Below the pieces are notes generated by a model. That model saw nothing but the letters and a program-made list of their open reading frames with translations. It did no database searches and was not told the origin of the DNA. A DNA stretch of 33,110 nucleotides, from NCBI GenBank assembly GCA_030040995.1, contig JASHOS010000118.1, forward strand, positions 1 through 33,110, in the 5' to 3' direction. Position 1 is the stretch's first letter. Each line of letters opens with the position of its first letter. This DNA is from Terriglobia bacterium. Its GTDB lineage: Bacteria > Acidobacteriota > Terriglobia > UBA7540. Below, in pieces: positions 7,174 to 14,343 of this stretch. The position numbers and the translations under genes were made by a program.

Positions 7174-8715
7174 CTACTGGTCGTCGTCGCCATTCGGCGA
7201 GACGACAATATAGTACGGCGCTCCCTGACGAATGACGCGCAACAGCGTCTGGCCTTTGGCTTGGGACGCCAATTGGTCGAACTGTTGAGCGTTATCCACA
7301 GGATGGCGGTTAATGCTCTCGATGACGTCGCCCTGAGTCAGATACCGAACTGCGGGGCTGTTGGAATCGACGTTGGTGACCACCACTCCGTGTACGCTTG
7401 AGGGCAATCCCAATTGCTGGAGGATTCCGGACGTAAGGTTTTGCACCGTAACGCCCGCCAGCGGCCCGCCTGAAGGAGCTTGTCCCTGTCCTCCTTGTCC
7501 TTCTGGTCCTCCCTGTCCGGCGTACTGGGGCAGATTCGCCGGGCGCGTGCCCAGAGTAACCTTGACGTTCAGGCGCTGTCCGTTTCGCAATATGCCCAGC
7601 GTGATCGTTGTGCCCGGATCGGCGTTCTCAACGTCTGCTTGCAGTTGACCCTGGCCTTCTATTGATTCGCCATTGATGCGGCGGATGATGTCGCCGTTTT
7701 TGATTCCGGCTTTCGCGGCAGGTCCCCCTGGCGTTACGTCTTCGATAAGAGCTCCAGCGGTGTCCGGAGCATTAAACTGTTTAGCCAGATCTGCGGTGAC
7801 TACTCCTAGTGTGGCCCCAAGATAACCTCGAGTCACTTTGCCGGTCTTGATCAGATCGGTCATCACGTGCTTGGCTTCGTCTATCGGAATAGCAAAGCCA
7901 ATTCCCAGAAAACCGCCTTGCTCTCCGCCGTTCCCTCCGCTGATGATCCACGTGGGAACTCCAATCACCTGGCCGTGAATGTTAACTAACGCTCCGCCGG
8001 AATTGCCGGGATTGATGGCGGCGTCGGTCTGGATGAAGTTCGCAGCCATCGGTTCGGCTTGGTCGGAGGCCCGTCCCAAAGCGCTCACGATTCCCCGCGT
8101 CATAGTGAAATACTGCTCGAACGGGTTGCCGAAAGCCATCACCATATCTCCGACGTGCAAGGTGGATGAATCGCCCAGCACCGCAGTCGGCAAGTTATGA
8201 GCGTCGATCTTGACGACGGCAATGTCAGTTTGCGGATCGGCGCCGACCACCTTGCCCTTAAACTGCCGATTGTCGTGGAGGACGACAGTGATTTGCGTCG
8301 CGTGCGCGATCACATGGTTATTGGTGAGAATATATCCATCCGGTGAGACAATGGTGCCGCTTCCTAAAGCGCGCTGCCGTTGCTCCTGCGGTACTTGGGG
8401 GAGCATGTTGCCAAAAAACTGCCGCAAGAATGGATCCATGCCCCAGAGGGGCGACTGCACCTTAGTCACTTGCGTGCTTCTGATGGCCACTACGGAAGGC
8501 AATACCGCTTGAGCGATCCTTTCGTAGGCTCCGTCTATTTTTTGCAGTGATTCGATATCCGGCCCATCGAGCCCATTTCCATTGGCAAGAACAAAGACCG
8601 TGGACGGATGATCAAAGTGCAAGATCAGCGAAAAAGCGAGGAGAAGAACGCCAATACAAGTCAGGCTCAGACCCAGCAGATTCTCCCGCAGAAATCGTTT
8701 AGTGGTGTAATTCAT
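7174..8715 (-). CDS. HtrA/Deg-family serine protease with two PDZ domains
   Basis: A 513-residue envelope protease and chaperone that degrades misfolded exported proteins. The N-terminus has a single hydrophobic segment (about 14-32), an anchor or uncleaved signal. The trypsin-like domain holds the full triad: His134 in NNHVIAH, Asp164 in PQTDIAVV, Ser239 in NPGNSGGAL. Two PDZ domains follow, at about 300-390 and 420-505, split by a Gly/Gln-rich linker (about 397-420). The layout matches DegP/DegQ/MucD; I do not choose among the names. The ATG at 8715 follows AAGGAGG about 6 bases upstream. The QGGFLGIGFAIPID segment is normal for the family. A stress promoter could not be recognised. The family call is secure; the substrate is unknown. 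Confidence 0.93.
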   Translation of the reverse strand: MNYTTKRFLRENLLGLSLTCIGVLLLAFSLILHFDHPSTVFVLANGNGLDGPDIESLQKIDGAYERIAQAVLPSVVAIRSTQVTKVQSPLWGMDPFLRQFFGNMLPQVPQEQRQRALGSGTIVSPDGYILTNNHVIAHATQITVVLHDNRQFKGKVVGADPQTDIAVVKIDAHNLPTAVLGDSSTLHVGDMVMAFGNPFEQYFTMTRGIVSALGRASDQAEPMAANFIQTDAAINPGNSGGALVNIHGQVIGVPTWIISGGNGGEQGGFLGIGFAIPIDEAKHVMTDLIKTGKVTRGYLGATLGVVTADLAKQFNAPDTAGALIEDVTPGGPAAKAGIKNGDIIRRINGESIEGQGQLQADVENADPGTTITLGILRNGQRLNVKVTLGTRPANLPQYAGQGGPEGQGGQGQAPSGGPLAGVTVQNLTSGILQQLGLPSSVHGVVVTNVDSNSPAVRYLTQGDVIESINRHPVDNAQQFDQLASQAKGQTLLRVIRQGAPYYIVVSPNGDDDQ

Positions 8716-8829
8716 AGAACTTTTCCTCCTTGTGTGAAAAGAGGCGCTATTCGAAAGCAGCTATCAACTGCTTGAGCGCCAGCGCCGGAGCATTGGTTAT
8801 GCGCCCCGAAACGGGAATTTTGTTCTCGT

Positions 8830-8880
8830 TGTAGCGCCGGGCTTTAGCCCGGCACGTGCCGACCTGAAGGTCGGCGCTAC
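8830..8880 (-). repeat. Double-hairpin intergenic repeat, TGTAGCGCC family, copy 2
   Basis: TGTAGCGCC, GCCGGGCTTTAGCCCGGC, then GCCGACCTGAAGGTCGGC and GGCGCTAC. Read on the minus strand it has the same order as the element at 576-634. Confidence 0.75.
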
Positions 8881-9335
8881 CGGATGTCATTGCCCGCGAA
8901 GCTATGAAAATGACCCCTGCCCTCGCCCCTGTGGGGGCAATGCCAGATGCTCTTTTCATATCTCCCAATAGATTGGACGTGTTCCACGCCGCGACGTGAG
9001 ACGGCCACCCTCGCACAGCCTAAGCGTTTTCAGGGTTATCAAGCCGATTTAATTCTATTACAGGGGTTTGCGTCCGTCCAACCTACCCCTGCCTCCGGGC
9101 GCGCATCCAGTAAGTTTGATGCCCTCGCGTGCGCGGCGGTTTCCATCTGGAAAGGTCGTAGGGGCAGGTAGCTTGGGCTCGCTGCGGCGATTCCGCGGCT
9201 TCTTCCCTGGGGCCATAGGGGTACGGCTTGCCGTACCCTGTCTCCAGCCCACTGATCGTGAGATGCACGGCGGGGTACGGACTCTGCATTCCAAGGCCGT
9301 AATTTCTTGCCTTTTTGGCAATGCTTTTGGCGCCT

Positions 9336-9433
9336 GTCATTCTGATCCCGCGAAGCGGGAGAAGAATCTCCGTATTTCGTTATACCTTAGGAAATACAGG
9401 GATTCTTCTCTCGCTGCGCTCGCTCAGAATGAC
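9336..9433. repeat. 98-bp long inverted repeat starting GTCATTCTGA
   Basis: The arm GTCATTCTGA at 9336 pairs with TCAGAATGAC ending at 9433. Pairing continues inward through GCGAAGC-like and GAGAAGAATC/GATTCTTCTC segments to GTATTTC/GAAATAC near the centre. The left arm holds its own small palindrome, TCCCGCGAAGCGGGA. This style of dispersed inverted repeat is common in the intergenic DNA of several soil phyla, from memory. Confidence 0.8.
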
Positions 9434-9485
9434 AGTTTCCGTAGGTTGCGGCTTGGCGGCGCTGAGCTGCCGCTGTTGGCCCCAA

Positions 9486-9523
9486 TTGCTGAAAGCTGAT
9501 TGCTGACCGCTGATAGCTGTTGC
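9486..9523 (+). repeat. CTGAAAGCTGATTGCTGA repeat, copy 1
   Basis: GCTGAAAGCTGATTGCTGA is followed by CCGCTGATAGCTGTT. The reverse complement of 32995-33033 matches it almost base for base, so this is a dispersed element present at both ends of the window in opposite orientation. Confidence 0.75.
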
Positions 9524-9536
9524 TTGCTTTACCCAT

Positions 9537-9842
9537 TCAGATCGCTACTTTGATCTCGTTTCCCTCAACCTGTACTCGATAGGTCGCGACTTTCATGGAT
9601 CGATCTTCGCAGTTTTCCCCGGTGCAGACGTCGTATTCCCATCCGTGCCAAGGACAGGTTACGATTTTGCCCGATAGATCTCCTTCCCCGAGGGGTCCGC
9701 CCTGGTGTAGACACGTATTATCGAGAGCATAAATTGTGCCTTCGACGTTGAAGATCGCTATCTCCCTCCCTTCAACCTCTACCGCCTTGCATTTACCCGG
9801 CTCTAGCTCCGATAGATCGGCCACTTTCACAAAGTCCGCCAC
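9537..9842 (-). CDS. Rieske-type [2Fe-2S] ferredoxin
   Basis: A 101-residue small electron carrier consisting of a single Rieske domain. Both cluster-binding motifs are present: CLHQGG (Cys and His) and CPWHGWEYD (Cys and His), separated by about 17 residues. It resembles BphF/NdoA-type ferredoxins and the NirD small subunit of nitrite reductase. No oxygenase, reductase or nirB gene is nearby, so the redox partner is unknown. The start is GTG at 9842, preceded by GGGAGGA with 5-base spacing, which settles it. It appears to be a single-gene unit on the minus strand. There is no signal peptide or membrane anchor, so it is cytosolic. Confidence 0.9.
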   Translation of the reverse strand: MADFVKVADLSELEPGKCKAVEVEGREIAIFNVEGTIYALDNTCLHQGGPLGEGDLSGKIVTCPWHGWEYDVCTGENCEDRSMKVATYRVQVEGNEIKVAI

Positions 9843-10146
9843 GTTTTCCTCCCGCTTGACAATATAAATTTATCAACTCTTGCCTTTGCTATTATGCATA
9901 GACTGGCGCGGCAGGCAAAACAAGACAGTCCGATGTGCCTCCAATCCAGCGGTAACGGAAGATGATGTAGGGGGGACGGCTTGCCGTTCCCTTGATTACC
10001 GGCCAAGAATCAGCCAGGGTAGGGCAAGCCCTATCCCTACACAGCATGCCTTGCACGATCCGGAGCGGGGCAGCGGGCCGAAGGAGCTTGCCAGAAGCTC
10101 CTCTGCCGCACTCCGTGGCGGCCTCGGTGCAAGCGTCCCGCGCGCG
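9843..10146. other. Non-coding spacer upstream of tRNA-His
   Basis: No gene supported. It contains the repeat at 9967-10040 and otherwise GC-rich sequence without recognisable features. Minus-strand frames here run into the tRNA and are rejected. Confidence 0.55.
9967..10040 (-). repeat. Intergenic repeat built on GTAGGGCTTGCCCTAC, copy 2
   Basis: GACGGCTTGCCGTTCCCTTG, a spacer, then GGGTAGGGCAAGCCCTATCC. It is the reverse-complement counterpart of 981-1050. Confidence 0.7.
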
Positions 10147-10176
10147 TTGACACTCAATGTGAGCGGATGCTACAAA
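10147..10176 (+). promoter_or_regulatory. Putative sigma70-type promoter of tRNA-His
   Basis: A perfect TTGACA at 10147-10152 and TACAAA at 10171-10176 with 18-base spacing. The predicted start is about 20 bases before the tRNA, a natural distance for a short 5' leader. Confidence 0.65.
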
Positions 10177-10202
10177 GGAACCAAACCGGCGGCGGGGAAT
10201 GC

Positions 10203-10279
10203 GGTGAGCGTAGCTCAGCTGGTAGAGCGCCAGACTGTGGATCTGGACGTCGCGGGTTCGAATCCCGTCGCTCACCCCA
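10203..10279 (+). tRNA. tRNA-His (anticodon GTG)
   Basis: A complete 77-base cloverleaf. The acceptor stem GTGAGCG (10204-10210) pairs perfectly with CGCTCAC (10269-10275). The D arm is GCTC/GAGC. The anticodon stem CCAGA/TCTGG carries the loop CTGTGGA with anticodon GTG. The T arm is GCGGG-TTCGAAT-CCCGT. G at 10203 is the extra G(-1) opposite discriminator C at 10276, the identity hallmark of tRNA-His. CCA is encoded at 10277-10279. Confidence 0.97.
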
Positions 10280-10280
10280 A

Positions 10281-10312
10281 CGCTTCCATTTGAGGAAGCG
10301 GTCTACTTTCTC
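10281..10312 (+). terminator. Terminator-like hairpin after tRNA-His
   Basis: CGCTTCC (10281-10287) pairs with GGAAGCG (10294-10300) around ATTTGA, followed by a pyrimidine-rich GTCTACTTTCTC. It is placed right after the CCA end. The T-run is broken, so termination is likely but not certain. Confidence 0.6.
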
Positions 10313-10447
10313 TGGTGATAGAGCTGAGGGTTGATGAGGCGGTTCTTCTGCTTCGACCAATCGGCCCAGTTTCTGCGCCGGGTTAAATCCCAAGAGGCCG
10401 TTGCACCTTCGGGGAGAGCGAGATCGGCATTGACACTCGTGCCCGGA

Positions 10448-10487
10448 CCGGGTGGCGCGCACGTGCAATCATCTCCACGCCACCCGG
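10448..10487. repeat. 10-bp inverted repeat downstream of the phosphodiesterase gene
   Basis: CCGGGTGGCG (10448-10457) pairs perfectly with CGCCACCCGG (10478-10487). It lies 38 bases beyond the stop of the minus-strand gene. No T-run follows on either strand. It may end or stabilise that transcript. Confidence 0.5.
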
Positions 10488-10525
10488 CGGGTTTCCTGGC
10501 GGAGCAGTTTGGAGCACAACTTCAA

Positions 10526-12238
10526 TTACTTGCCCAGTTGCGCCAAGACTTCTGGCAGTACCGCCGTGCCTTCCGCTTTCACCGCGTCCAACGCTTGCGG
10601 ATCAAGCCCTAGCACCTTCACAATCGTCGGCGCCACCTGGGCGGTCGCCACGGGGGCGGAGACCGTCTGTGCGGTAAAGCCGGGATTCGCAACCAGCATC
10701 ACGACATTGGTATCGTCGTGCGCAAATCCACCGTGATCTCCGATCATCGTCGTGCTGCTGGAGTAGGTTATGCCCACATTGGGCGTTACGATGATGTCCG
10801 GAGTACGAGGATCATCACCGGGACCGAGACCGCCCACGTTGTAGTTCAACCAGACCGTGGGACCATAGTAGATCTCGCCCAGACCAATGGCCGCTGCATT
10901 TTGTTGCAGGAGATTCACCGCCGCCGTCACGCTTGCGCCCTGTTTCAACCAAAGCACCGATACATCATCTTCCGTGGCGCCAATCCCGGTAGGATTCAGC
11001 GGCGACTCCGAGTAGGGGATGGCGCTACCCAACAGTGTCGCCGGCGTATTGGTGCCGTCGGCGACGTACTGGCTGGTGTTGATTGGCGACTCTCCGTGCT
11101 TGGCGGTTACAATAAGGAGCGTTTCGTCTAGCAAGCCCGCGTCCTGGAGTGCGCCAACGATTTCACCGATCGAGGCATCGACGAACTCGATTTCTTCGAA
11201 CAATTCTTCACTCGGTAGGGCGGCAGCATTCTGGTACCCGCCCTCGGCCACATTGGGCTCGTTCAAACTTTGCCCGAAGTATACGGATTGAAAGTTCATG
11301 CCGAACAACGCCGGTACGGACGCTGGCGCGCCATTGTGTGTCTTGCCGGCAATTTCGTTTAACAGCGCTTTTACCTTCAGCGCGTCATAGCATTGAATGT
11401 TTTCGAAGCTATTCGTCCAGGAGGACACGTTGCTCGGATCGCGAATGGTGGCGCAGGAGACACCTTCCGGAGTGCTTACACCGGGCAAGGGAATCACGGT
11501 CGAGTTGACCTCTGGCGAGTAGTAGTCATTGAGTCCCGTCCCGCCTGGTCCCGCCGTAAATGAATACGACGGATGCTTGTCAATCCATGCCGTGTAGCCG
11601 CCGGCGGCGTGCACGACGCTGAAGATGGTGTTTGTTCTCACAAAGTTCCATGGATATACCGGGGCGCAACCGGCCTGCGGGTCTCGCACCAGCTTTCGCG
11701 GGTCGATCGACGCCACTCCGCCCTCGGTTGGGGCCGCCCTCGGCGCACCTCCGTTCAGCTTGGTATCGTCATAATCGATACCCTGATCGTAGTCGGTGGT
11801 GGTTCCAGTAGGAGGTCCGTAAGGCGTACACGACCCTCCTGCCAAGCCCGTGCCGGTGGTAATGGTGGGTGGATCGAGCGACCGGTCATAGGCCACGTCA
11901 TAGTACAGACCGGTTGACTTTGGCGATCCGCCCGTAGCCAATGCAGCCGTCCCTGGAAATGAATCGGAAGGCTTGGAAGACGTAGTATTCACGTAGTTGA
12001 TTCCGTTTTGGGTCAAGGCGGCGAGGTTTGGACAGTACGGATCGCCGTCGTTTACACCTGCAATTCCGTGCACGCAATTGTAGAGATCTACGGCGTGCAT
12101 TCCGTCAATGCTCAACAACAGTACATGCTTGATCTTTCCCGATCCTACGCTGCCCGCGTCAGCCGCGGTTCCGAGGGTCGCCGATGACAGCGCCATCGCC
12201 AGCGTAACAACTGCCAAGGCTAGCCAATGCGTCTTCAT
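10526..12238 (-). CDS. Secreted alkaline-phosphatase-superfamily phosphodiesterase-like protein (paralogue 1)
   Basis: A 570-residue exported protein of the type I phosphodiesterase/nucleotide pyrophosphatase branch. The signal peptide is MKTHWLALAVVTLAMALSSA. Core motifs: HVLLLSIDGMH (metal Asp45); SKPSDSFPG, where Ser93 sits in the usual Thr/Ser nucleophile position; TAWIDKHPSY; TAKHGESPI (Lys380-His381), where classical family members have Asp-His-Gly; and GDHGGF (Asp501-His502). The Asp-to-Lys change suggests a modified metal site. The family hydrolyses phosphate mono- or diesters and some members hydrolyse phosphonate esters; the substrate here is unknown. The ATG at 12238 is chosen over 12313 because GGAGG precedes it by 6 bases and the signal peptide begins there. 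The upstream neighbour is its paralogue, so this is a tandem duplication. Confidence 0.83.
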   Translation of the reverse strand: MKTHWLALAVVTLAMALSSATLGTAADAGSVGSGKIKHVLLLSIDGMHAVDLYNCVHGIAGVNDGDPYCPNLAALTQNGINYVNTTSSKPSDSFPGTAALATGGSPKSTGLYYDVAYDRSLDPPTITTGTGLAGGSCTPYGPPTGTTTDYDQGIDYDDTKLNGGAPRAAPTEGGVASIDPRKLVRDPQAGCAPVYPWNFVRTNTIFSVVHAAGGYTAWIDKHPSYSFTAGPGGTGLNDYYSPEVNSTVIPLPGVSTPEGVSCATIRDPSNVSSWTNSFENIQCYDALKVKALLNEIAGKTHNGAPASVPALFGMNFQSVYFGQSLNEPNVAEGGYQNAAALPSEELFEEIEFVDASIGEIVGALQDAGLLDETLLIVTAKHGESPINTSQYVADGTNTPATLLGSAIPYSESPLNPTGIGATEDDVSVLWLKQGASVTAAVNLLQQNAAAIGLGEIYYGPTVWLNYNVGGLGPGDDPRTPDIIVTPNVGITYSSSTTMIGDHGGFAHDDTNVVMLVANPGFTAQTVSAPVATAQVAPTIVKVLGLDPQALDAVKAEGTAVLPEVLAQLGK

Positions 12239-12381
12239 ATCAGGCCTCCGTTTAAGAGAGAATATTGCAATTCGCGAGAGGCGGACCGAGGAGGGCGGAC
12301 GGGCTCTGTGCATCCTGAGCCCGTCCGCCTTACGGCCCTCGCCTGTCTACGAACGGGTTATCTTCGACCTGTCTTTGATAG

Positions 12382-14160
12382 TTAACGGCCGCCGTTCGAG
12401 TTGAACTGGACACCCGGCAGGAGTTGGGTATGTTCAAGCTGCACTGCGTCGAGCGCGTTGGGATTCAACCCCAGAGCCTCCAGGATTGTGGGAGCGATTT
12501 GCGCAGTCTGAACCGCGGTAGTGACAGTGCTTGCCTGGAAGCTGGGATAGGAAACCAGGAGCATAACGTTCGTGTCGTCGCGTGAAAAACCGCCATGCTC
12601 AGCCAGCTTTGCGGTACTTCCCGAATAAGTCACGCCAATATTCGGGGTGACTACGATATCCGGTGTGCGGGGGTCGCCATTCGGCGGGATTCCCGGCGCA
12701 TTGAAGTAAGTCTCGAGGTTCGGTCCAGAGAAGATCTCCCCGATGCCGGCAATGTTATTCGTGGTCGGTGAGGTGGAACGAAGAGTGCTGACAGCGTCCG
12801 CCGCAGTGCAACTGCTGCTCAGCCAGATCAGGGAAACGTCGTCTTCCGTTGGACCGATGCCGGTGGGATTGAGCGGCGATTCGGAATAGGGTATGCAGCC
12901 GGCATTCGCCAGAATCGTTGCTGGCGAAGTGGTGATAGGGTCGCCCGACGAGTTCGAAATGCCCAAATAACGCGCCGAATCGATCGGGCTTTGACCGTGC
13001 TTGGCGGAAATGATGATGAGCGTGCTGTCGTAAATGCCATTCTGCTTGAGCGCCGCCACCATGGAACCGATAGCAGCATCAGTGAACTCAATTTCGCTCT
13101 GGAGAGAAGGCGTGGGCGTGCCGATAGCATCCAGGTATCCGCCGGTGAGGTTCAAGCTCTTTTCGATGAGCTTCTGACCCACACTGACGGTCTGGAAATT
13201 CATGCCCAGGATCACGGGCCTTGGCGCGCTACCTATACCGTTATGTTTCTTCCCGTTGATTTCGTTGATGACGGCATTAACCTTGAGCTGGTCGTAGCAC
13301 TTGATGTTGGCAAAGCTGTCCGTCCAGGTGTTTGACGAAGAAACGGCGGTCTGATCCGGCAGCGGATTGCACCCCGCTACGTTTGGCAGGTTCACGGGTA
13401 TCGAATTGATCTCGGGGGCATAGTAGTCGTCCACATTCGTACCATTGCCGGGTCCCGAGACGGCAGAATACGAAGGGTGTTTGTCAGACCACGCCGTGTA
13501 ACCGCCAGCGGCGTGGATGACTCCAAAGATCGTGTTGGTTCGAACGAAATTCCAGGGATAGACAGGCGCGCAACCCAGGGCGGGATTACGGTCGAGCCTT
13601 TGGGGATCAATCGACGCGATGCCACCGTCGACTCCTGCCGGCGCTCCGCCGTTCAGAAGAGTTTTGTTGTAATCGATGCCCTCATCGAATTCTGTCGTGT
13701 AGCCGCTTGGCGTGCCGCCGGGCGTGCAGAGTCCCGGAGCCCCCGCTACACCATCGCCCGTGGTCACCGCGGGCGGGTCGAATGTGCGGTCGTAAGCCAC
13801 GTCGTAAAACGCACCGACCGTGCGCGGTGAACCGCCGGTCATCAACGCCATCAGGCCCGGGAAAGAGTCCGAAGGCTTGGATGTGGAAGTATTCAGGTAA
13901 TTGACGCCAGTAGCCGCAAGCGCCGCTAAGTTAGGGCAATAGGGATCGCCGCCGTTGACGCCGTTCGAGCAGTTGATAAAGTCCACCGCGTGCATCCCGT
14001 CGATACTGATCAGCAAAACGTGCTGAATGTGTTGTCCGTTCCCTCCCCCAAAGCCGGCTGCTTGGGGACCGGCGTAAATGTTGTAACGCGCCGTCGAGGC
14101 GAACAAGCAAATGCCCGCCGCGGCGGCAACGACCGAGTGAATCCTCGCTAATCGAGACAT
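12382..14160 (-). CDS. Secreted alkaline-phosphatase-superfamily phosphodiesterase-like protein (paralogue 2)
   Basis: A 592-residue paralogue of the gene at 10526-12238, with the same motif order throughout. The N-terminus MSRLARIHSVVAAAAGICLFAS is a signal peptide. Motifs: HVLLISIDGMH (Asp54), SKPSDSFPG (Ser99 as likely nucleophile), TAWSDKHPSY, SAKHGQSPI (Lys387-His388) and AEHGGF. The last has Glu where paralogue 1 has Asp, so the two copies differ near the active site. The ATG at 14160 follows GGGAGGA about 11 bases upstream. The 143-base gap to paralogue 1, with its own strong Shine-Dalgarno sequence, fits co-transcription. The product is periplasmic or released. Substrate unknown; a role in phosphodiester or phosphonate-ester cleavage is inference. 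Confidence 0.83.
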   Translation of the reverse strand: MSRLARIHSVVAAAAGICLFASTARYNIYAGPQAAGFGGGNGQHIQHVLLISIDGMHAVDFINCSNGVNGGDPYCPNLAALAATGVNYLNTSTSKPSDSFPGLMALMTGGSPRTVGAFYDVAYDRTFDPPAVTTGDGVAGAPGLCTPGGTPSGYTTEFDEGIDYNKTLLNGGAPAGVDGGIASIDPQRLDRNPALGCAPVYPWNFVRTNTIFGVIHAAGGYTAWSDKHPSYSAVSGPGNGTNVDDYYAPEINSIPVNLPNVAGCNPLPDQTAVSSSNTWTDSFANIKCYDQLKVNAVINEINGKKHNGIGSAPRPVILGMNFQTVSVGQKLIEKSLNLTGGYLDAIGTPTPSLQSEIEFTDAAIGSMVAALKQNGIYDSTLIIISAKHGQSPIDSARYLGISNSSGDPITTSPATILANAGCIPYSESPLNPTGIGPTEDDVSLIWLSSSCTAADAVSTLRSTSPTTNNIAGIGEIFSGPNLETYFNAPGIPPNGDPRTPDIVVTPNIGVTYSGSTAKLAEHGGFSRDDTNVMLLVSYPSFQASTVTTAVQTAQIAPTILEALGLNPNALDAVQLEHTQLLPGVQFNSNGGR

Positions 14161-14343
14161 ATTCGTCGTTTCCTCCCGTTGTGATTTTGAGATTAGGGGC
14201 CTGGGGCTAAGAAGAACAGTTAGGTATTAAGCGAATATTACTGTCGCGTGAACTTACGGAGAATTTCTCGGACTGTAGTTTATTTGCTGAGGCTCTTATG
14301 AGAGGAACCAGGGCATCCTGGAGCAGGTGCTCGCGGGCGCGGG

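Larger units (their letters stand above)
8716..9536. other. Gene-free spacer with several repeat elements
   Basis: About 820 bases upstream of the protease gene. It holds the double-hairpin repeat at 8830-8880, a CCCTGCCCTCGCCCC fragment near 8917, a GGGTACGG-CTTG-CCGTACCC palindrome at 9219-9238, the long inverted repeat at 9336-9433, and the CTGAAAGCTGATTGCTGA repeat at 9486-9523. Open frames here translate through repeats and show no protein features. Confidence 0.65.

Noticed and set aside
9068-9499. 143-codon open frame in the spacer upstream of the protease gene
   Set aside because: It runs through two palindromic repeats and has no protein-like composition or ribosome site.
9537-9842. 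Rieske ferredoxin as part of an aromatic dioxygenase operon
   Set aside because: No oxygenase or reductase gene lies nearby, so only the domain can be claimed.
14224-14252. TTCACG-17-TAATAC as a promoter for paralogue 2 on the minus strand
   Set aside because: The spacing is right but the matches are only 4/6 and 3/6, too weak to list as a feature.
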